DNA of 64,000 bases, taken from contig NC_079913.1 of assembly GCF_024868665.1 (NCBI RefSeq), positions 4,164,269 to 4,228,268 on the forward strand. The letters are read 5' to 3'. Under the pieces are notes generated by a model that was given only the letters and a program-made list of their open reading frames with translations, ran no database searches and was not told the DNA's origin. Shown piece by piece: positions 42,206 to 54,567 of this stretch; the stretch's first letter is position 1, and each line of letters opens with the position of its first letter. This stretch comes from Triplophysa rosa. Lineage: Eukaryota; Chordata; Actinopteri; Cypriniformes; Nemacheilidae. A program made the translations under genes and the position numbers.

Positions 42206-43327
42206 GAATACAAAGAGAGAGAGAACTGAATGAATATCTGCTTGGGTGGATTCAGTTCAATAGCAGAACATCATTAATGACTTTAACACTTTATAAAGAA
42301 GCTGTCACCATCAAAAATCAGTCTGTTGTTTAAGGGATTTCTCAGGTCAAACCTGGCGTCTGTCGTGCCAGCTCGTGATGTGAAAGTGAGCAGCCCTAAA
42401 GATATTTGTACACCGGTACGTTATTCTGACATGTGCTAATAAACATTAACACGAGCTCTTCTGAATCTTTGTGATGACAACATCATAGTCAGATACGTGT
42501 CACTGGATTTCTGAAAAACCTTTAACTCTACCCACAATCCTCTCTCTCTGTCCCTCTTTTATAATCACTGTAAAGGATTCCTGAACTGTCCAGAAAGTTT
42601 GCTGGTTACCATGGTAACGTCTCATGTGGTCGGGGTCTCGCACTGTCAACTGTAGTTTTCGGAGGAAAAGACTTCAGAAAATAAGAAACATTTTATTTGT
42701 AGTTAGTTAGTAAATATGTCAAGTGTGTTCTTTCATGTCTTTGTTTTGATAATAATTGACTATATAGATGGTCAGTAGTTGTGGTGTGTTTAGACTGTGA
42801 GAGGATGGAGGGGAAACAGGAAGTAGATTAGCGTGGTGTTTGAGCTCAGGGTTTGTTTGGTAGATGTCTTAACTACACCATCTGCTGGCAGAGAGCGTCT
42901 TCTTCCATTCACACCCGCTCACATGTGATGACTACAGATTTATTCATAATATAATTTCATATATGACATATAGAGCGGGACATTGACACTCTCACGTGAC
43001 CTCCCTGCTGTTTGTCATGTTATAATAACAATACGTCTTTGATAAAAATGATTTTATTTCTCCTTTAAATGAATACTTGTTTGTGCATCATGATGACTGA
43101 GTGTTCTGACATGAAGATACGATCAGTGTTACCACTGCACATCCAGAGAGTCAGACAGATCTGAGAGTGTACAGTATGTATTGTTCATATAGACGTGTGG
43201 TCTCATGAGCAGATTGTAATTGAACTCTGAACAGAAGAAAGTTTCCACTGAGCAGACGACATGAGCATTTGAAGCACTTGCTGTCTAGAGTGTTTAAAGG
43301 GTTTTCAGAGGTCATTCACCTTTCACC

Positions 43328-43331
43328 TGTG

Positions 43332-43363
<32 letters not shown>

Positions 43364-43364
43364 T

Positions 43365-43392
<28 letters not shown>
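43328..43392. repeat. TGCG repeat adjoining a GA repeat
   Basis: A run of about eight GTGC units (43328-43363) passes directly into a GA run (43364-43392), in eps8 intron 1. Confidence 0.95.
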
Positions 43393-43395
<3 letters not shown>

Positions 43396-43634
43396 AAGCT
43401 CTTAATAATCTGTTTAATAGGATAATCAGCAGGACACATAGCATTCTGTGTGGCTGAAGACACACAACACAACATCATGATGTTTAATATTGTTTAATTC
43501 TAAACATTATATAATATTTTAAATTTGTATAGTTGTATAATTCTAAACACCTGTATAAAGTCACACATTTACTGTTAGTCAGTATGAGGAGATATTAGTT
43601 CAACTTAACACTGGTTTAATATTAACCTGCAGCG

Positions 43635-43636
<2 letters not shown>

Positions 43637-43690
<54 letters not shown>

Positions 43691-43739
43691 ACACACACAC
43701 ACAGCACACAACACGCGCACACACACGCACAAACACACA

Positions 43740-43786
<47 letters not shown>

Positions 43787-43817
43787 GCACACACACACAC
43801 GCACACACACACACACT
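43637..43817. repeat. Long compound CA microsatellite
   Basis: About 180 bp of CA with CGCA and AACA interruptions. Further simple repeats in this intron are GA at about 43988-44032, CA at about 44391-44415, TG at about 44742-44775 and CA at about 44897-44957. Confidence 0.95.
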
Positions 43818-44670
43818 CACACTGTTACTCATTCACATTCTTTTTAGATCATTCAATTCAAGTCTTTGTCATGGTGGAAAGTTTTCTGCCATCCCAGCAT
43901 TCTTTGCATTGGATAATCACAGACCTGTGTGAGTTTGTAAATCTGTGTGTGTGTGTTTAAATCCTCTTAAAGATTCCACAGCCAGCGAGAGAGAGAGAGA
44001 GAGAGAGCGAGAAAGAGGGAGAGAGAGAGAAATTCTGACATGTGCGTCACATTCATACTGCTGCTGTAACAACAGGTATTACAACTACACAACATCTGTG
44101 TGTGTGCGCGTGCGTGTGTGTGTATACTTGTTTATGAGTGTGTAGTTCTGTTCAGGATTAAGACAGGTATCAGGTGATTGGTGACTGTATCAGTGTGTAG
44201 TTGTGTATGTGTATACTTGTGTATGAGGTGATTGTTGACTGTATTTGTGTGTTTTTGTGTAGATAATGTGATTCATACAGTAGCAGGAGTGCAGATGTAA
44301 GTGTATCAGAGTTTATATCTGCTGTATACACAATGCAGTTGTTTATTTTATTTTGTGTTGTGTTTTGTTTGATGTTATGAATGTGATCAGACACACACAC
44401 ACACACACACACACAATAATGTTTGATTGACAGCTCGTTGTTACCCATGATTCCTGGCTGTGGTGTATAATTAGCCGTGATTTAGTTAATTCCCTTTAAT
44501 GTCACACACATTTAGAAGCACAGAGGGATGGTTACTGTGGAGACCTGGACTATTATTGGATGTTCTGCTCCTCATTTCTCCTCACATGGCTGACCTCAGA
44601 TGAGAGTATGTTCACATGTTTTATTGTGTTTTTGTTGTGTTACAGCTGTGTGTACATCTACACTCCAGAC

Positions 44671-47600
44671 ATGAACGACGGCCCGTCACCGATGAAGTAA
44701 GACATTCTGACAACACAACACACATTTCTGTACACATTTCTGTGTGTGTGTGTGTGTGTGCGTGTGTGTGTGTGCATGCATGTGTATGTTCATGCTCCGG
44801 CTGCGATTCAACCTTTAGTCAAACACATTCATTATTCATTTGTCTCACAATTAGTGTGACTTAACACAATATCACAGATCAAGTGTCTACCTCACAAACA
44901 CACACACGCACACACACACACACACGCACATGAACACACGCACACACACACACGCACAGAGAGCTCTTCACAGTGATTATGAATATACTGACAGTGCTTG
45001 AGAAAGTGTGTATTAACAGTCTGTGTGTTGTGTGTTAGTGGACACAGGTCAGTGTCACCACATGTTCCTGTCAAGAGAACGAGTGCTAAAGCTTTGTATG
45101 GTGAGTGTTTCACTCTGGTCCTTTCTCACAGCACTGCTCTGATGTGTGTTATCTCTACACTGCGCATTATCTTCATCACGTTACATTTACATTTAGTCAT
45201 TCAGCAGACGCTTTTATCCAAAGCGACTTACAAATGAGGTAAACAATGGAAGCAACTGGAACAACATAGGACAACAAAAAGCATATGTGCAGTAAAACTG
45301 GTCTCATATAGCCTACTACAGTACGCAAAGCTAAGTTTTTTTTTTCATCAAACACAATGCTGTTATCACACACACACCTCGACCAGAACCTCAATACACC
45401 ATGACAACACACACGCAAACACAGCTGTACTATAACACAGTGTTGTCATATTTAAACACAACAAACAGTGTTAACCAAACATTAAAATTCTACCATCATT
45501 TACTCACCCTCAGATTGTTTCAAACCTGTATAAAATTCTTTCTGTTAAACACAAAGAAAGATATTTCGAAGAATGTTAGCAGCTTTCAGTTTTGAGACAT
45601 CATTGACTACCAAAGTAGAATTCTGATGAACACATAATGAAATATTTTGAAAAATTTAGAAAGACAAACTGTTCTGGGGGACCTTTGACTACTGTTTGAG
45701 ACTAATTTCTCCTATGGTAGTGGATGATGTTCCAAAACTGAAAATTGCTAATATTCTTCCAAATATCTTTCTTTGTGTTTAACAGAACAAAGTAATTTAT
45801 ATAGGTATGAAAGTACATGACGGTGAGTAAATGATGACAGGATTTTTTGGGGTGAACTAGCCCTTTAATACATATTTGTGTCACACTGATAAGAGTGATT
45901 TATTAAACAAGTATAATTAGAGAATTAATTTCAGTTTCATTCTGTTGAGTTTAGGATAAATGTGAGATAGGTGTGTGTGTGTCAGTGTACATCATGATTA
46001 TTGCTCTCTTCCACACATCACTCTCAGGAACAGATGGAGTATATTTCCTGCACACATCTGCCAAACACAAAAAGAAAGGTAGAACCTAATGGACACACAA
46101 GTGTGCGTGTGTATGTTTGCTGTGTGTTTCTTCCTTACACATTCCAGTGTTCTGTATTAAACACAATGAAAAGTTCTGCAGATTTGGTCTGGATTCCTGC
46201 GTGATGAATGATGTCATGAGAGTGATGTGTGCGTGATGTGTGTGTTGTCTTACATCTGATGGCTGGTGATGTGATGTTTCCTCAGAGCAAAGGAAAAACT
46301 ACACCAAAACCAGTATAAACGGTCTGACGGAAACATCTCGCTACCATGTAGAGGTGAGACGAACTGCTTCTCAGAGTGACATGTGTTTGAGACGATCTTG
46401 TAATCCTCATCCGTCTCTCATTCAGCATCTCACCACGTTTGTGATGGATCGTAAAGAGGCCATGTTGACCATCGAGGACGGGATCAGAAAACTGCGTTTG
46501 TTAGACGCTAAAGGGAAGGTGTGGACTCAAGACATTATCCTACAGGTGGATGAGAAATCTGTCAGTCTCATCGATTCAGACACCAAGGTAAAACAGAATC
46601 AAATCAGACACACACTGTGAGGTCATGTGATTTCTTCAGTGTGAATGTGTGCAGGGTCTTCTAGTTATTTGTGGTTTTGTGTTTTGTTTTATTTCAGAAC
46701 GAGCTGGAGAACTTTCCTCTCAGTATAGTTCAACACTGTCAGGCTGTCACAAACTCTTGTAACTATGACTCCATCCTGGCGCTGGTGTGTAAAGAATCCG
46801 GTCAGGGCAAACCGGACCTGCACCTCTTCCAGTGTGATGACATCAAGGTGCTTCAGACGTCTCACAACACAGCGTATACTGTCATCACATCATTCATTTA
46901 CAGTACGTGAGTGTTCATGTGTTTTCCCTCCATCAGGCCAATTTAATCCACGCAGACATCGAGAGTGCTGTCACCGATCACAAGGGCGGAAAAGTGAAGA
47001 AAAGACCCGAGGCTCTCAGGTAACACTGTCACTGAGCCGCTGGGTACATGATGATGCTGTTGCCATGGTAACGCAGCATCCGCATCTCTGTTTTGTGTCA
47101 GAATGATCCTGAAGAGCGACGGCACCATCCCTCCGCCCCCGGGAGGCCCCGCCCCAGAGCCTCCAGCGGCTGTCACTCAACCGGACAGCAAGAGTCGAGT
47201 GGCCAACTGGTCTGCATGGACCAATGATCAGCAAACCTGTGAGTGATGTCATGGCCACTTCAGTCTGACACTGTGATGAACTCCAGCACTGATCTCTGTG
47301 TGTGTGTGTCTTCAGATGATAAACAGAAACTTTACACAGAGATGGACGGACCTCCAGAGATGAGCCCAGCGCGAATCGACAGAGATGTGGTGTGTGTTCA
47401 CACAATTACATGCGTTCTGTGTTTACGTCCTGTCTGTCAGCCAATGAGACAAGCCCGTTATTGTTCACTACTGATACAACATATCTGTTTGTGTTACAGC
47501 AAATCCTCAATCACATTCTGGATGACATCGAACACTTTGTCAATAAACTGCAGAAAGCTGCAGAGGCCTTTAATGAACTCGGCAAACGCAAGAAATCCAA

Positions 47601-50260
47601 GAAGAGTAAAAAGAAAACACCTGGAGGTCAGACCACATGTGCACGTGTGTGTGCACGTGTGCGTGCGTGAGTGAGTGAGAGTGTGTGTGTGTGTGTGTGT
47701 GTGAGAGTGTGTGTTCATGTTTGTATATCCCGGTGGGGACCTAAACCTGAATACACACCAACACATGGGGACTCGTGTCACCTTGGGGACCAAAATTGAG
47801 GTCCTCATGGGCAAAAAAAGCTTATAAATTGTACAGAACGATATTTTTTTAAAATCTAAAAATGCAAAAAGTGTTCTATGATCTTTAGGTTTAGGGATAG
47901 GGTTAGGGATAGGCGATAGAATATACAGTTTGTACAGTATAAAAACATTACGCCTATGGACTGTCCCCACGGGGATAGTCAACCAAAGCCTGTGTGTGTG
48001 TGTGTGAGTGTGTGTGAGTGTGAGTGTGTGTGTGTACTGATGATGTCACTGGAAGTGTGTCGATGATGTCACTGATGTGTGTGTTTTGTACAGAGGGAGT
48101 GTTGACTCTGAGATCTAAACCTCCGTCTCAGGATGAGTTTGTCGACTGTTTGCAGAAGTTCAAACACGCCTTTAACCTGCTGGTGAGGAAACACATTGTG
48201 TTTGTGTAATGTCGTGTGTCTGGAGAAGATCTTTGAAAATAAGATGAACTTGTTTGTTTGTTGCAGGGAAAGTTAAAGCAGCTCATTCAGAATCCCAGCG
48301 CTGTGGATCTGCTTCACTTTCTCTTCAATCCTCTCAGACTGGTACACGTGATGATGATCAGACGTGTAGTTTTGTCTCAGGGTTTTGAAATGTGATTTGT
48401 CACTGGTTAGATCGTGTTGTTTGTTTGTGTCAGGTGATTCAGACGTCCGGAGGTGTTGATCTGGCTAAAAGTGTGATTGTCCCTCTGCTCACCAAAGAAG
48501 CCATAGACTTTTTACACTCCTCAGGTTCAGAGGATGAGAGACACCTGTGGGTCACGCTGGGAGACGGATGGACCAAGTGCAGGTGCTGGAGAGATGAGAT
48601 GATCAGACGCATGAAGCGAGAGAGAGAAAAACTCTGAACAGTCTGTCTGCCTTTGTGTGTGTCAGGTTAGAGTGGCCCAAGGATTATCCCTTCCCTCATC
48701 ACACGCTGCGTTTCAGAGACGGCTGGGAGCCGCCCGTGTTGGTGTCTCGTGAACAGGAAGTGGCTCAGCTGGCTGAGGCGTTGATTCAGACGGAAGTTCA
48801 GAGACCAGCGGCCCTCACTGTGAGCTGAACCTCTACACACACAAACAAACAAACACAATCACTCGTGACATTCTAAACGGATCTTGTGTTGTGTTGTGAC
48901 AGCAGTCAGCGCTTCCGGATTTCTCCAGCGCAGATGGGTATGACATCAGAAACACTTCATACAAGCGTTTGCAGCTGCTGGAGCCAGACAGAGCCGTGGA
49001 GGCTTTTAAGCAGGCGGTCAGCCGTCAAGTGGATAGGTACACCCGATCGGGTGCAGATGAGCCCAGGGCTCTGGAGAACCGTCTCATCTTCTCATTTGAT
49101 TCTCATGTTCTGATCTGTGGGGTTCTGGGTGTTTTCTCTTGATTCAGATCACGTCTACTCTGTTTAATCTGCTCTAGATGATCAGTCCTTCAGCTTCTTC
49201 AGGGTTCTGTTTCTCTTGTGATGTTTGAGACGGTCCTCCACAGCTGCAGCGCTCAATAACAGCATCGATCTGACCTCATACTACATCATCACTAGATTTA
49301 GAACGTCAAGAAAACATGTGTGTGTTTAAGCAGTAAATGTGTGTGTTGAAGGCTCTAGCGATTCATTGTCATCATTTATTTGACATGTAATGTTTGAACA
49401 AAATCCCTTGACAGTCCTGATCATTTCATTCTGACATCATTTTGTCTTCTCTTCAGGAACTTCGATGATCATGGCCGAATGCAAACAAGAAACTTTGCCA
49501 AATCCAAATATGACTTTGTGGCCAGAAACAGCACAGAACTGTCTGTGATGAAAGATGAAGTGCTGGAGGTAAATGTCATGAGTCATGTGATTGATTGACT
49601 GTCAGGTGCTGGATGTAAATGTGATATCACGTGATCGATTGACAGTGATGCAATGAATGATGTGATTGGTCGTCAGGTGCTGGATGACAGGAAGCAGTGG
49701 TGGAAGGTGAGGAACGGTGCGGGCGCTACAGGATACGTGCCAAACAACATTCTGGACATGAGCAGAGCGGTGGAGACAACGGGCCGCGGGGAGCCCATCT
49801 ACAGTCACACCATACAGGTGATCTGACCTCTCCATCACTCATGTCACCTGTTCTTCATCTCATCTGTGTTTGTCACATCATTTATTCTGTTTGTTCATCT
49901 TAAAGCTAATGATGCCAAAGAAGGAATTTGAGTTGTTTAAGGTAAACGTGTGTGTGTGTGCGTGTGTGTGTGCGTGTGTGTGCGTTCATGTTTGTATATC
50001 CCGGTGGGGACCTAAACCTGAATACACACCAACACATGGGGACTCGTGTCACCGTGGGGACCAAAATTGAGGTCCCCAGGGGTAAAACAGCTAATAAATT
50101 GTACAGAACAATATTTTTTACAAATCTAAAAATGCAAAAAGTGTTCTATGATCTTTAGGTTTAGGGATAGGGTTAGGGATAGGGGATAGAATATACAGTT
50201 TGTACAGTGTAAAAACATTACGCCTATGGACTGTCCCCACGGGGATAGTCAACCAAAGCC

Positions 50261-50301
<41 letters not shown>

Positions 50302-53300
50302 ATTTATTAATTTATTTAGATTTATTCATTGTAAATTTCATTTTACTCTTGATTTCTCTCTCAAGCAATTACTGGGCGAGTTAAATGAGGTAAATTGATT
50401 GATGTGAATGAAAGTGTGCTGTCTCAAATATTTATAGAATACAGTTATTTTCACTCGTGTAATTTTGATCATGTATGTTTCATGTGTGTGAATCGATATA
50501 ATATCGCAAATGTGTACATCGCAATATGCATATTGCAATATTTTGCAATAACTGAATTATTTAAAAAAATCAAAAAGTTTCGTATAGACCACTTTGGATG
50601 ACATAAACAACGCTGATCCAAAGCTGGTCCAAAAGAACGTCCTGTTTCAGTTTTTTAACACTACACAATGGTTGAGCAAAATGCAACAAACAGAACATTT
50701 CTAACGTCTTACATCTTGTGAAGTGGTCTATAAGTTTTAGGTTGATAGCAGATAGCAGAGAGACTGTGTGTGATGTGTGAAAGATGATCAATAATCTGAA
50801 ATAATGTAAAATATGTATGTTGGTTATATAATTTTCATTTTTTAAATATATATTTTACAAACTTGAACCATTATTCTATCACACATCGCATTAATTAGCA
50901 AATTATTGTATATCACATTTTTTGTTAATATTGTGCAGTCCTATTGGTTATATATATTTTTTCAATATTTTTAAAAACGATTTAAATTGATTTTAAAAAA
51001 GAAATATTGCATAGCCGAAAATCACATTATTTAGCATGCTATCCCATATGGCTTTTATTTTTATATTGCACAGCCCTAGTGTGAATGATGATGATGATGA
51101 TGAAGATGAAGGTTAGAGAACAGTCTGGAGTAGTGAGTGGTAAAGTGTCTTGATGAAATCCAGCTGTCATGTGATGTCATGTTGTTGTGATCTTCAACAG
51201 AAACAGAGATCAGACTATGTGCCCAAACCAGCGGTCACACCCGTCCTCCCCACCCCGACACCACCCCCTCCTCCTGCCCTGGGAAAGATCCCCACTCCCC
51301 CTCTGCCTCCCACATCTGCCCCAGTGGCTTCTGAACGTCAGGACCCTTCACCTGCTGACATCATTGATCAGAACAACAGCGGTGAGAGCGAAAGCGTCAC
51401 CATGAGAGACAGTCAGAGAGAGAGACCGCCACCTGCTAACCGTACGCACACACATATATGAATGCTGTCTGTCTGTCTGTCTGTCTGTCTCTGACTGTCT
51501 GTCTGTCTGTGTGTGTCTCTCTCTCAGGCCGTAAGTCAAACATGGAAGAGGTTCAGGACGAGCTGATGCACAGACTGACGTTGGGTCGCAGCGCTCAGAA
51601 GAAGTTTCAGACTCCCGCTCGCTCCACCAGTGTTCTGTCTGTAAACATCTCCTATGACTCTACGCCTGAGGAGGTGACGGCCTGGCTTCAGCTCAAGGGC
51701 TTCAGTGCTGTGTGAGTCCAAACCCCCCCTCCCCGCCGTGAACATGACATCATCATCATGACTGCAGAGATTGACAGCGTCTGTGTGTTTGATTTCTCCA
51801 GGACCATCAACAGTCTAGGTGTTCTGACCGGAGCTCAACTCTTCTCTCTGAATAAAGACGAGCTGAAGACGGTGTGTCCTGATGACGGCGCTCGAGTTTA
51901 CAGTCAGATCACCATTCAGAAAGCTGCTCTTGAGGTCAGTTCTTCATTGTTCTTGTAAACCCTCGTGTCACATGGGTTCACGTCACTCTGATGTCTGGTG
52001 GCGAGTGCCTCTGCTGTTGTCTGGTGTTTGTTTGATATCTGCAGGTTTACTTCTGACTCTCTTCACCACCTGAACATTAAATCAGCGTCTCTTGAAAGGT
52101 ATTTTAGGTAGTTTAGTAGTGAAGCGTCTGCTTTCTGTTGGTCGGGTTTTTGACAGATGTAAATAACAGCTGATCTGAATAGAAATGTGTGATGGTTTAA
52201 TGCTCCTTCAGCTGTCAGTTGAAGTTATTTTTATTTTTTTGTTGTGAAATAAGTGATATATTTAATCTGACTGACAGAGATTTGTCTGAACTAAGTATGA
52301 GAATAGATGCAGAACGCCCCTCACAAACCTCAGAGTCCCCCAACATCCCCATACAAAGCAAAGAGCATTCTAGCTGGAGTAAAATCTTAACACTGAGCAT
52401 CAAACGCACACAGCACCTCTGTAATCATTCCTAAAACCAGCTCAAAATCCTTAAACTGTGTAAACTACGGGAGTATCTATGAAATCTGTCAAGTCTAACT
52501 GCCCAAAATCTGCAGACAGCTACAGAATTCAGTAACTGTTGTCATCAGAGTTGTGTAGTGATGCTGCTGTTCAGATGACCAGCAGAATAAAAACCTTTAT
52601 GTTGATCTCAATCTCTCTTTAGATTTTCATTCATTCATTCATTCTGCTCTCTCTCTCTCTCTCTCTCTCTATCACGCAGCGGTTATTTTGAGGTATTGTT
52701 CTTTTCATCATTACTTTTTGTCTTTACTGCTCATTACTTTTCAATGTTGTTTAATGTAACTACTTTATCTTCACAATGTCTCTTTGCTTTGTAAACATCA
52801 AGGGCTCCGTGTTGTAATATGCGTGTAGTTTTGTTAAAGAGTCAGCAGATGGCACCATTGATCCATAAAGCTGATATTAAATTAGTTCAAATGATTGGCA
52901 GTCTGTTAACTCTGAAGGATTTGACAGATGTTCATGAGTTCCGAAGAAAGACCTCTGTGTTATAAATGTAACATTTGTCATTTTGGTTTGGTTATCATCT
53001 ACTGCTTAACTGTACTGTCTATGATTCACATCCCATCACAGATGACAAACATGAACACAGATGTCACTCATCTTAACATATAACCTCATCACTTTCAGTT
53101 CAGCTGTATTTGTGAGGAAACAAGCTTGAACGGTATAAGAGTATTGTAATGAGTACATGAGAACACTAGTGATACTCTCGGACCCTCATCACATCTCTCT
53201 CTCTCTCTCTCTGTAGAGGAGCTCGGGGTCGGAGCTGCAGGAGGTCATGAGGCGACGTCAGGAGAAGCTGGCAGTGGGCACAGCAGCGAGTGATTCTGGT

Positions 53301-53333
53301 GTGGAGTCCTTCGATGAGGGCAGCAACCACTGA
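44671..53333 (+). CDS. eps8: Epidermal growth factor receptor kinase substrate 8 (EPS8)
   Basis: EPS8 caps and bundles actin filaments and, with ABI1 and SOS1, activates Rac; it sits at filopodia, microvilli and stereocilia tips. Exons: 44646-44696 (ATG 44671), 45039-45100, 46286-46353, 46426-46587, 46698-46847, 46937-47019, 47102-47238, 47316-47389, 47500-47626, 48094-48182, 48267-48341, 48434-48582, 48666-48819, 48903-49036, 49457-49568, 49677-49817, 49906-49941, 50366-50389, 51201-51441, 51528-51711, 51802-51934 and 53217-53333. Coding length is 2478 nt, 825 aa (human 822). Domains: PTB (about 45-180; [19 protein letters not shown]), SH3 ([35 protein letters not shown]), proline-rich linker, and SAM-like actin-binding C terminus ([23 protein letters not shown]). 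It ends [12 protein letters not shown]. Teleosts have more than one eps8 copy; I cannot say which this is. Confidence 0.95.
45180..45240. mobile_element. Teleost dispersed-repeat core
   Basis: TTACATTTACATTTAGTCAT then CAGCAGACGCTTTTATCCAA and AGCGACTTACAAATGAGG, the widespread fish repeat whose inverse is seen at 59530-59590. It sits in an eps8 intron just left of a fold-back element. Confidence 0.8.
45478..45868. mobile_element. Full fold-back element in an eps8 intron
   Basis: The left arm has CATCATTTACTCACCCTCAG and CAAACCTGTATAAAATTC. The right arm has TACATGACGGTGAGTAAATG and TTTTGGGGTGAACTAGCCCT. Inner blocks GAAAGATATTTCGAAGAATG and ATTCTTCCAAATATCTTTC are also inverted partners, so the whole 390 bp could fold on itself. 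Confidence 0.85.
46028..46078 (+). CDS. eps8: Candidate 51-nt cassette exon of eps8 (17 aa)
   Basis: Flanked by CTCTCAG and GTAGAA, this 51-nt segment sits between eps8 exons 45039-45100 and 46286-46353, in the same phase as both. Included, it adds [17 protein letters not shown] between KALY and EQRKNY without breaking the frame. Skipped, the junction gives KALYEQRKNY, as in mammalian EPS8. The upstream intron is 0.9 kb. I do not recall this insert from any mammalian EPS8. Inference: alternatively spliced exon just ahead of the PTB domain. Confidence 0.55.
47711..47992. mobile_element. TG-embedded MITE, copy 2 (eps8 intron)
   Basis: Inside a TG/GAGTG run it begins GTTCATGTTTGTATATCCCG and ends CCCCACGGGGATAGTCAACC. 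TATCCCGGTGGGGAC (from 47726) and the complement of the right end TATCCCCGTGGGGAC (to 47977) form 15-bp inverted ends with one mismatch. The interior has AATTGTACAGAACGATATTT, AATGCAAAAAGTGTTCTATG and a TTAGGGATAGGG stretch. No coding frame. Same orientation as copies 1 and 3. Confidence 0.85.
49984..50264. mobile_element. TG-embedded MITE, copy 3 (eps8 intron)
   Basis: Near-identical to copy 2 along its whole length (visibly above 90 percent), again flanked on both sides by TG/GTGC repeats. It lies between the 36-nt eps8 exon 49906-49941 and the 24-nt exon 50366-50389. Confidence 0.85.
50490..51078. mobile_element. AT-rich hAT-like remnant in an eps8 intron
   Basis: Ends on the right with ATATTGCACAGCCCTA, the usual terminus of fish hAT MITEs. 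Inside are repeated CGCAATATGCATATTGCAAT-type inversions. The left boundary is uncertain. Confidence 0.45.
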
Positions 53334-53376
53334 CTCCGCCCCCCCACTCACATCTGTCACCTTTGACCTTTTGCAG

Positions 53377-53481
53377 GACGCGGTGGAGCGCGCTCAGTTT
53401 GCGGCCATAATGCGGCGGCGTCAAGAACTCCTGGACCCGTCTGATAACGGAACCGGCTCTGACGTGGATGAACACGCTTGA
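53377..53481 (+). CDS. eps8: Candidate alternative last exon of eps8
   Basis: Beginning 44 bp after the normal eps8 stop codon, an acceptor (CCTTTTGCAG) opens a frame of 34 codons plus TGA (53479-53481). It is in the phase needed to follow exon 51802-51934. It would replace the usual tail with DAVERAQFAAIMRRRQELLD and a short acidic end SDVDEHA. IMRRRQELL mirrors VMRRRQEKL of the regular last exon, so the exon looks like a duplicated and diverged terminal exon. It could instead be used by splicing from within the usual last exon. Conserved coding character and phase argue for function; no transcript evidence is available here. Confidence 0.55.
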   Translation, partial: DAVERAQFAAIMRRRQELLDPSDNGTGSDVDEHA

Positions 53482-54342
53482 TACAGGAGAAGAATGTTGT
53501 GCAGATGACACGCAGCAGTAGTTTAGTGCCATGATGTTCTGCTCTCTGTACTGAATGTCCACAGACTCGTCATCTTCAGACATATCTCTGTTCACACGTG
53601 TGCTGGTTTAGAAAGAAAAACATCCAGTGGAGAAGAACATAACACACCAGTAGTCATCAGAAACCGACAAACATTGTGAATATCACAACAACACAAACTG
53701 GTAAATATTGACTGTTTGATCACATTACACATGCACGTGATTGGCTGGATTTTGGACCAATAGATTATTGCTGGTTTATATTGATAGACAGTAACTTTGG
53801 CCAGAATATTTATCAACTGCTTGATATGTACATCGAGATTTATGGGTAAGAACGTTTATCAAACTGTAGATTTTTTATTTACTAGCAAAAAATCTTATTT
53901 ATGTACATGATTTTGTACTTGATTGTTATGCCAAATGACAAGCTTTATACATTTCACTATTGAAAAGAAAAGCAGAAAGGCAGCCGGTCAGTTTGAGTAG
54001 ATTGTGATTCTGTAAATCTTCTCATCTGTTTGTGTCGTAAGGCTTCACTTCCAAATGAAACGTTAAAGAAGTCTTTAATTTGAGGTTTGACAGATTTTGG
54101 GCCAATATCACAGCAGTTTTTGTCTTCCTGTATCTGCCGAGCTTTTCTCTTTAACCTGTTAAAGTGATGTGATGTCATGTTCCTGTTGGTCATGTGATTA
54201 TGGGCGTCTCTCACTGACCAAACCTTCATAAACATTAACAACTGACTTCATTTATTTGTCAGGAGCAGGACTGAAGTTTGGCCAAATATTTCTCTGAGCT
54301 CACTGTTTGAGAACAAACTGTAAATATGAAGTGTGTATGCAG

Positions 54343-54348
54343 AATAAA
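54343..54348 (+). terminator. eps8: Poly(A) signal AATAAA of eps8
   Basis: A canonical hexamer about 0.86 kb past the alternative stop ends the probable eps8 3' UTR (53482 to about 54370), which contains nothing else of note. Confidence 0.6.
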
Positions 54349-54567
54349 TGGATGCACCTGATGTTTGTGTGAGTGTTGTGTGAATTGACATCATCTCCAC
54401 ATCTCAGATCAGTCTGTCTGCAGATTGTTGTGATATCTGTTGAAGCTCCGCGGTGGAAATCTAAACCAACATTAATGAAGATGCTCATGTCAGTAAGACA
54501 CCACCTTCAGTCAATTGAGCGGAGTGGAGCAATTCAGTCAGCGGCTCCCCGCAGTTCAATGGTCTCG

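Noticed and set aside
43605..43832. Cys-Val or His-Thr repeat proteins in CA/TG tracts (several places)
   Set aside because: Dinucleotide microsatellites read as open frames; no coding evidence.
47886..47920. Telomere-like TTAGGG stretch (also near 50158)
   Set aside because: The TTTAGGGATAGGGTTAGGG segment is an internal part of the TG-embedded MITE in each copy, not an interstitial telomere array.
47494..47982. 162-codon minus-strand frame
   Set aside because: Made of antisense eps8 exon, TG repeat and the TG-embedded MITE; no splice or start support.
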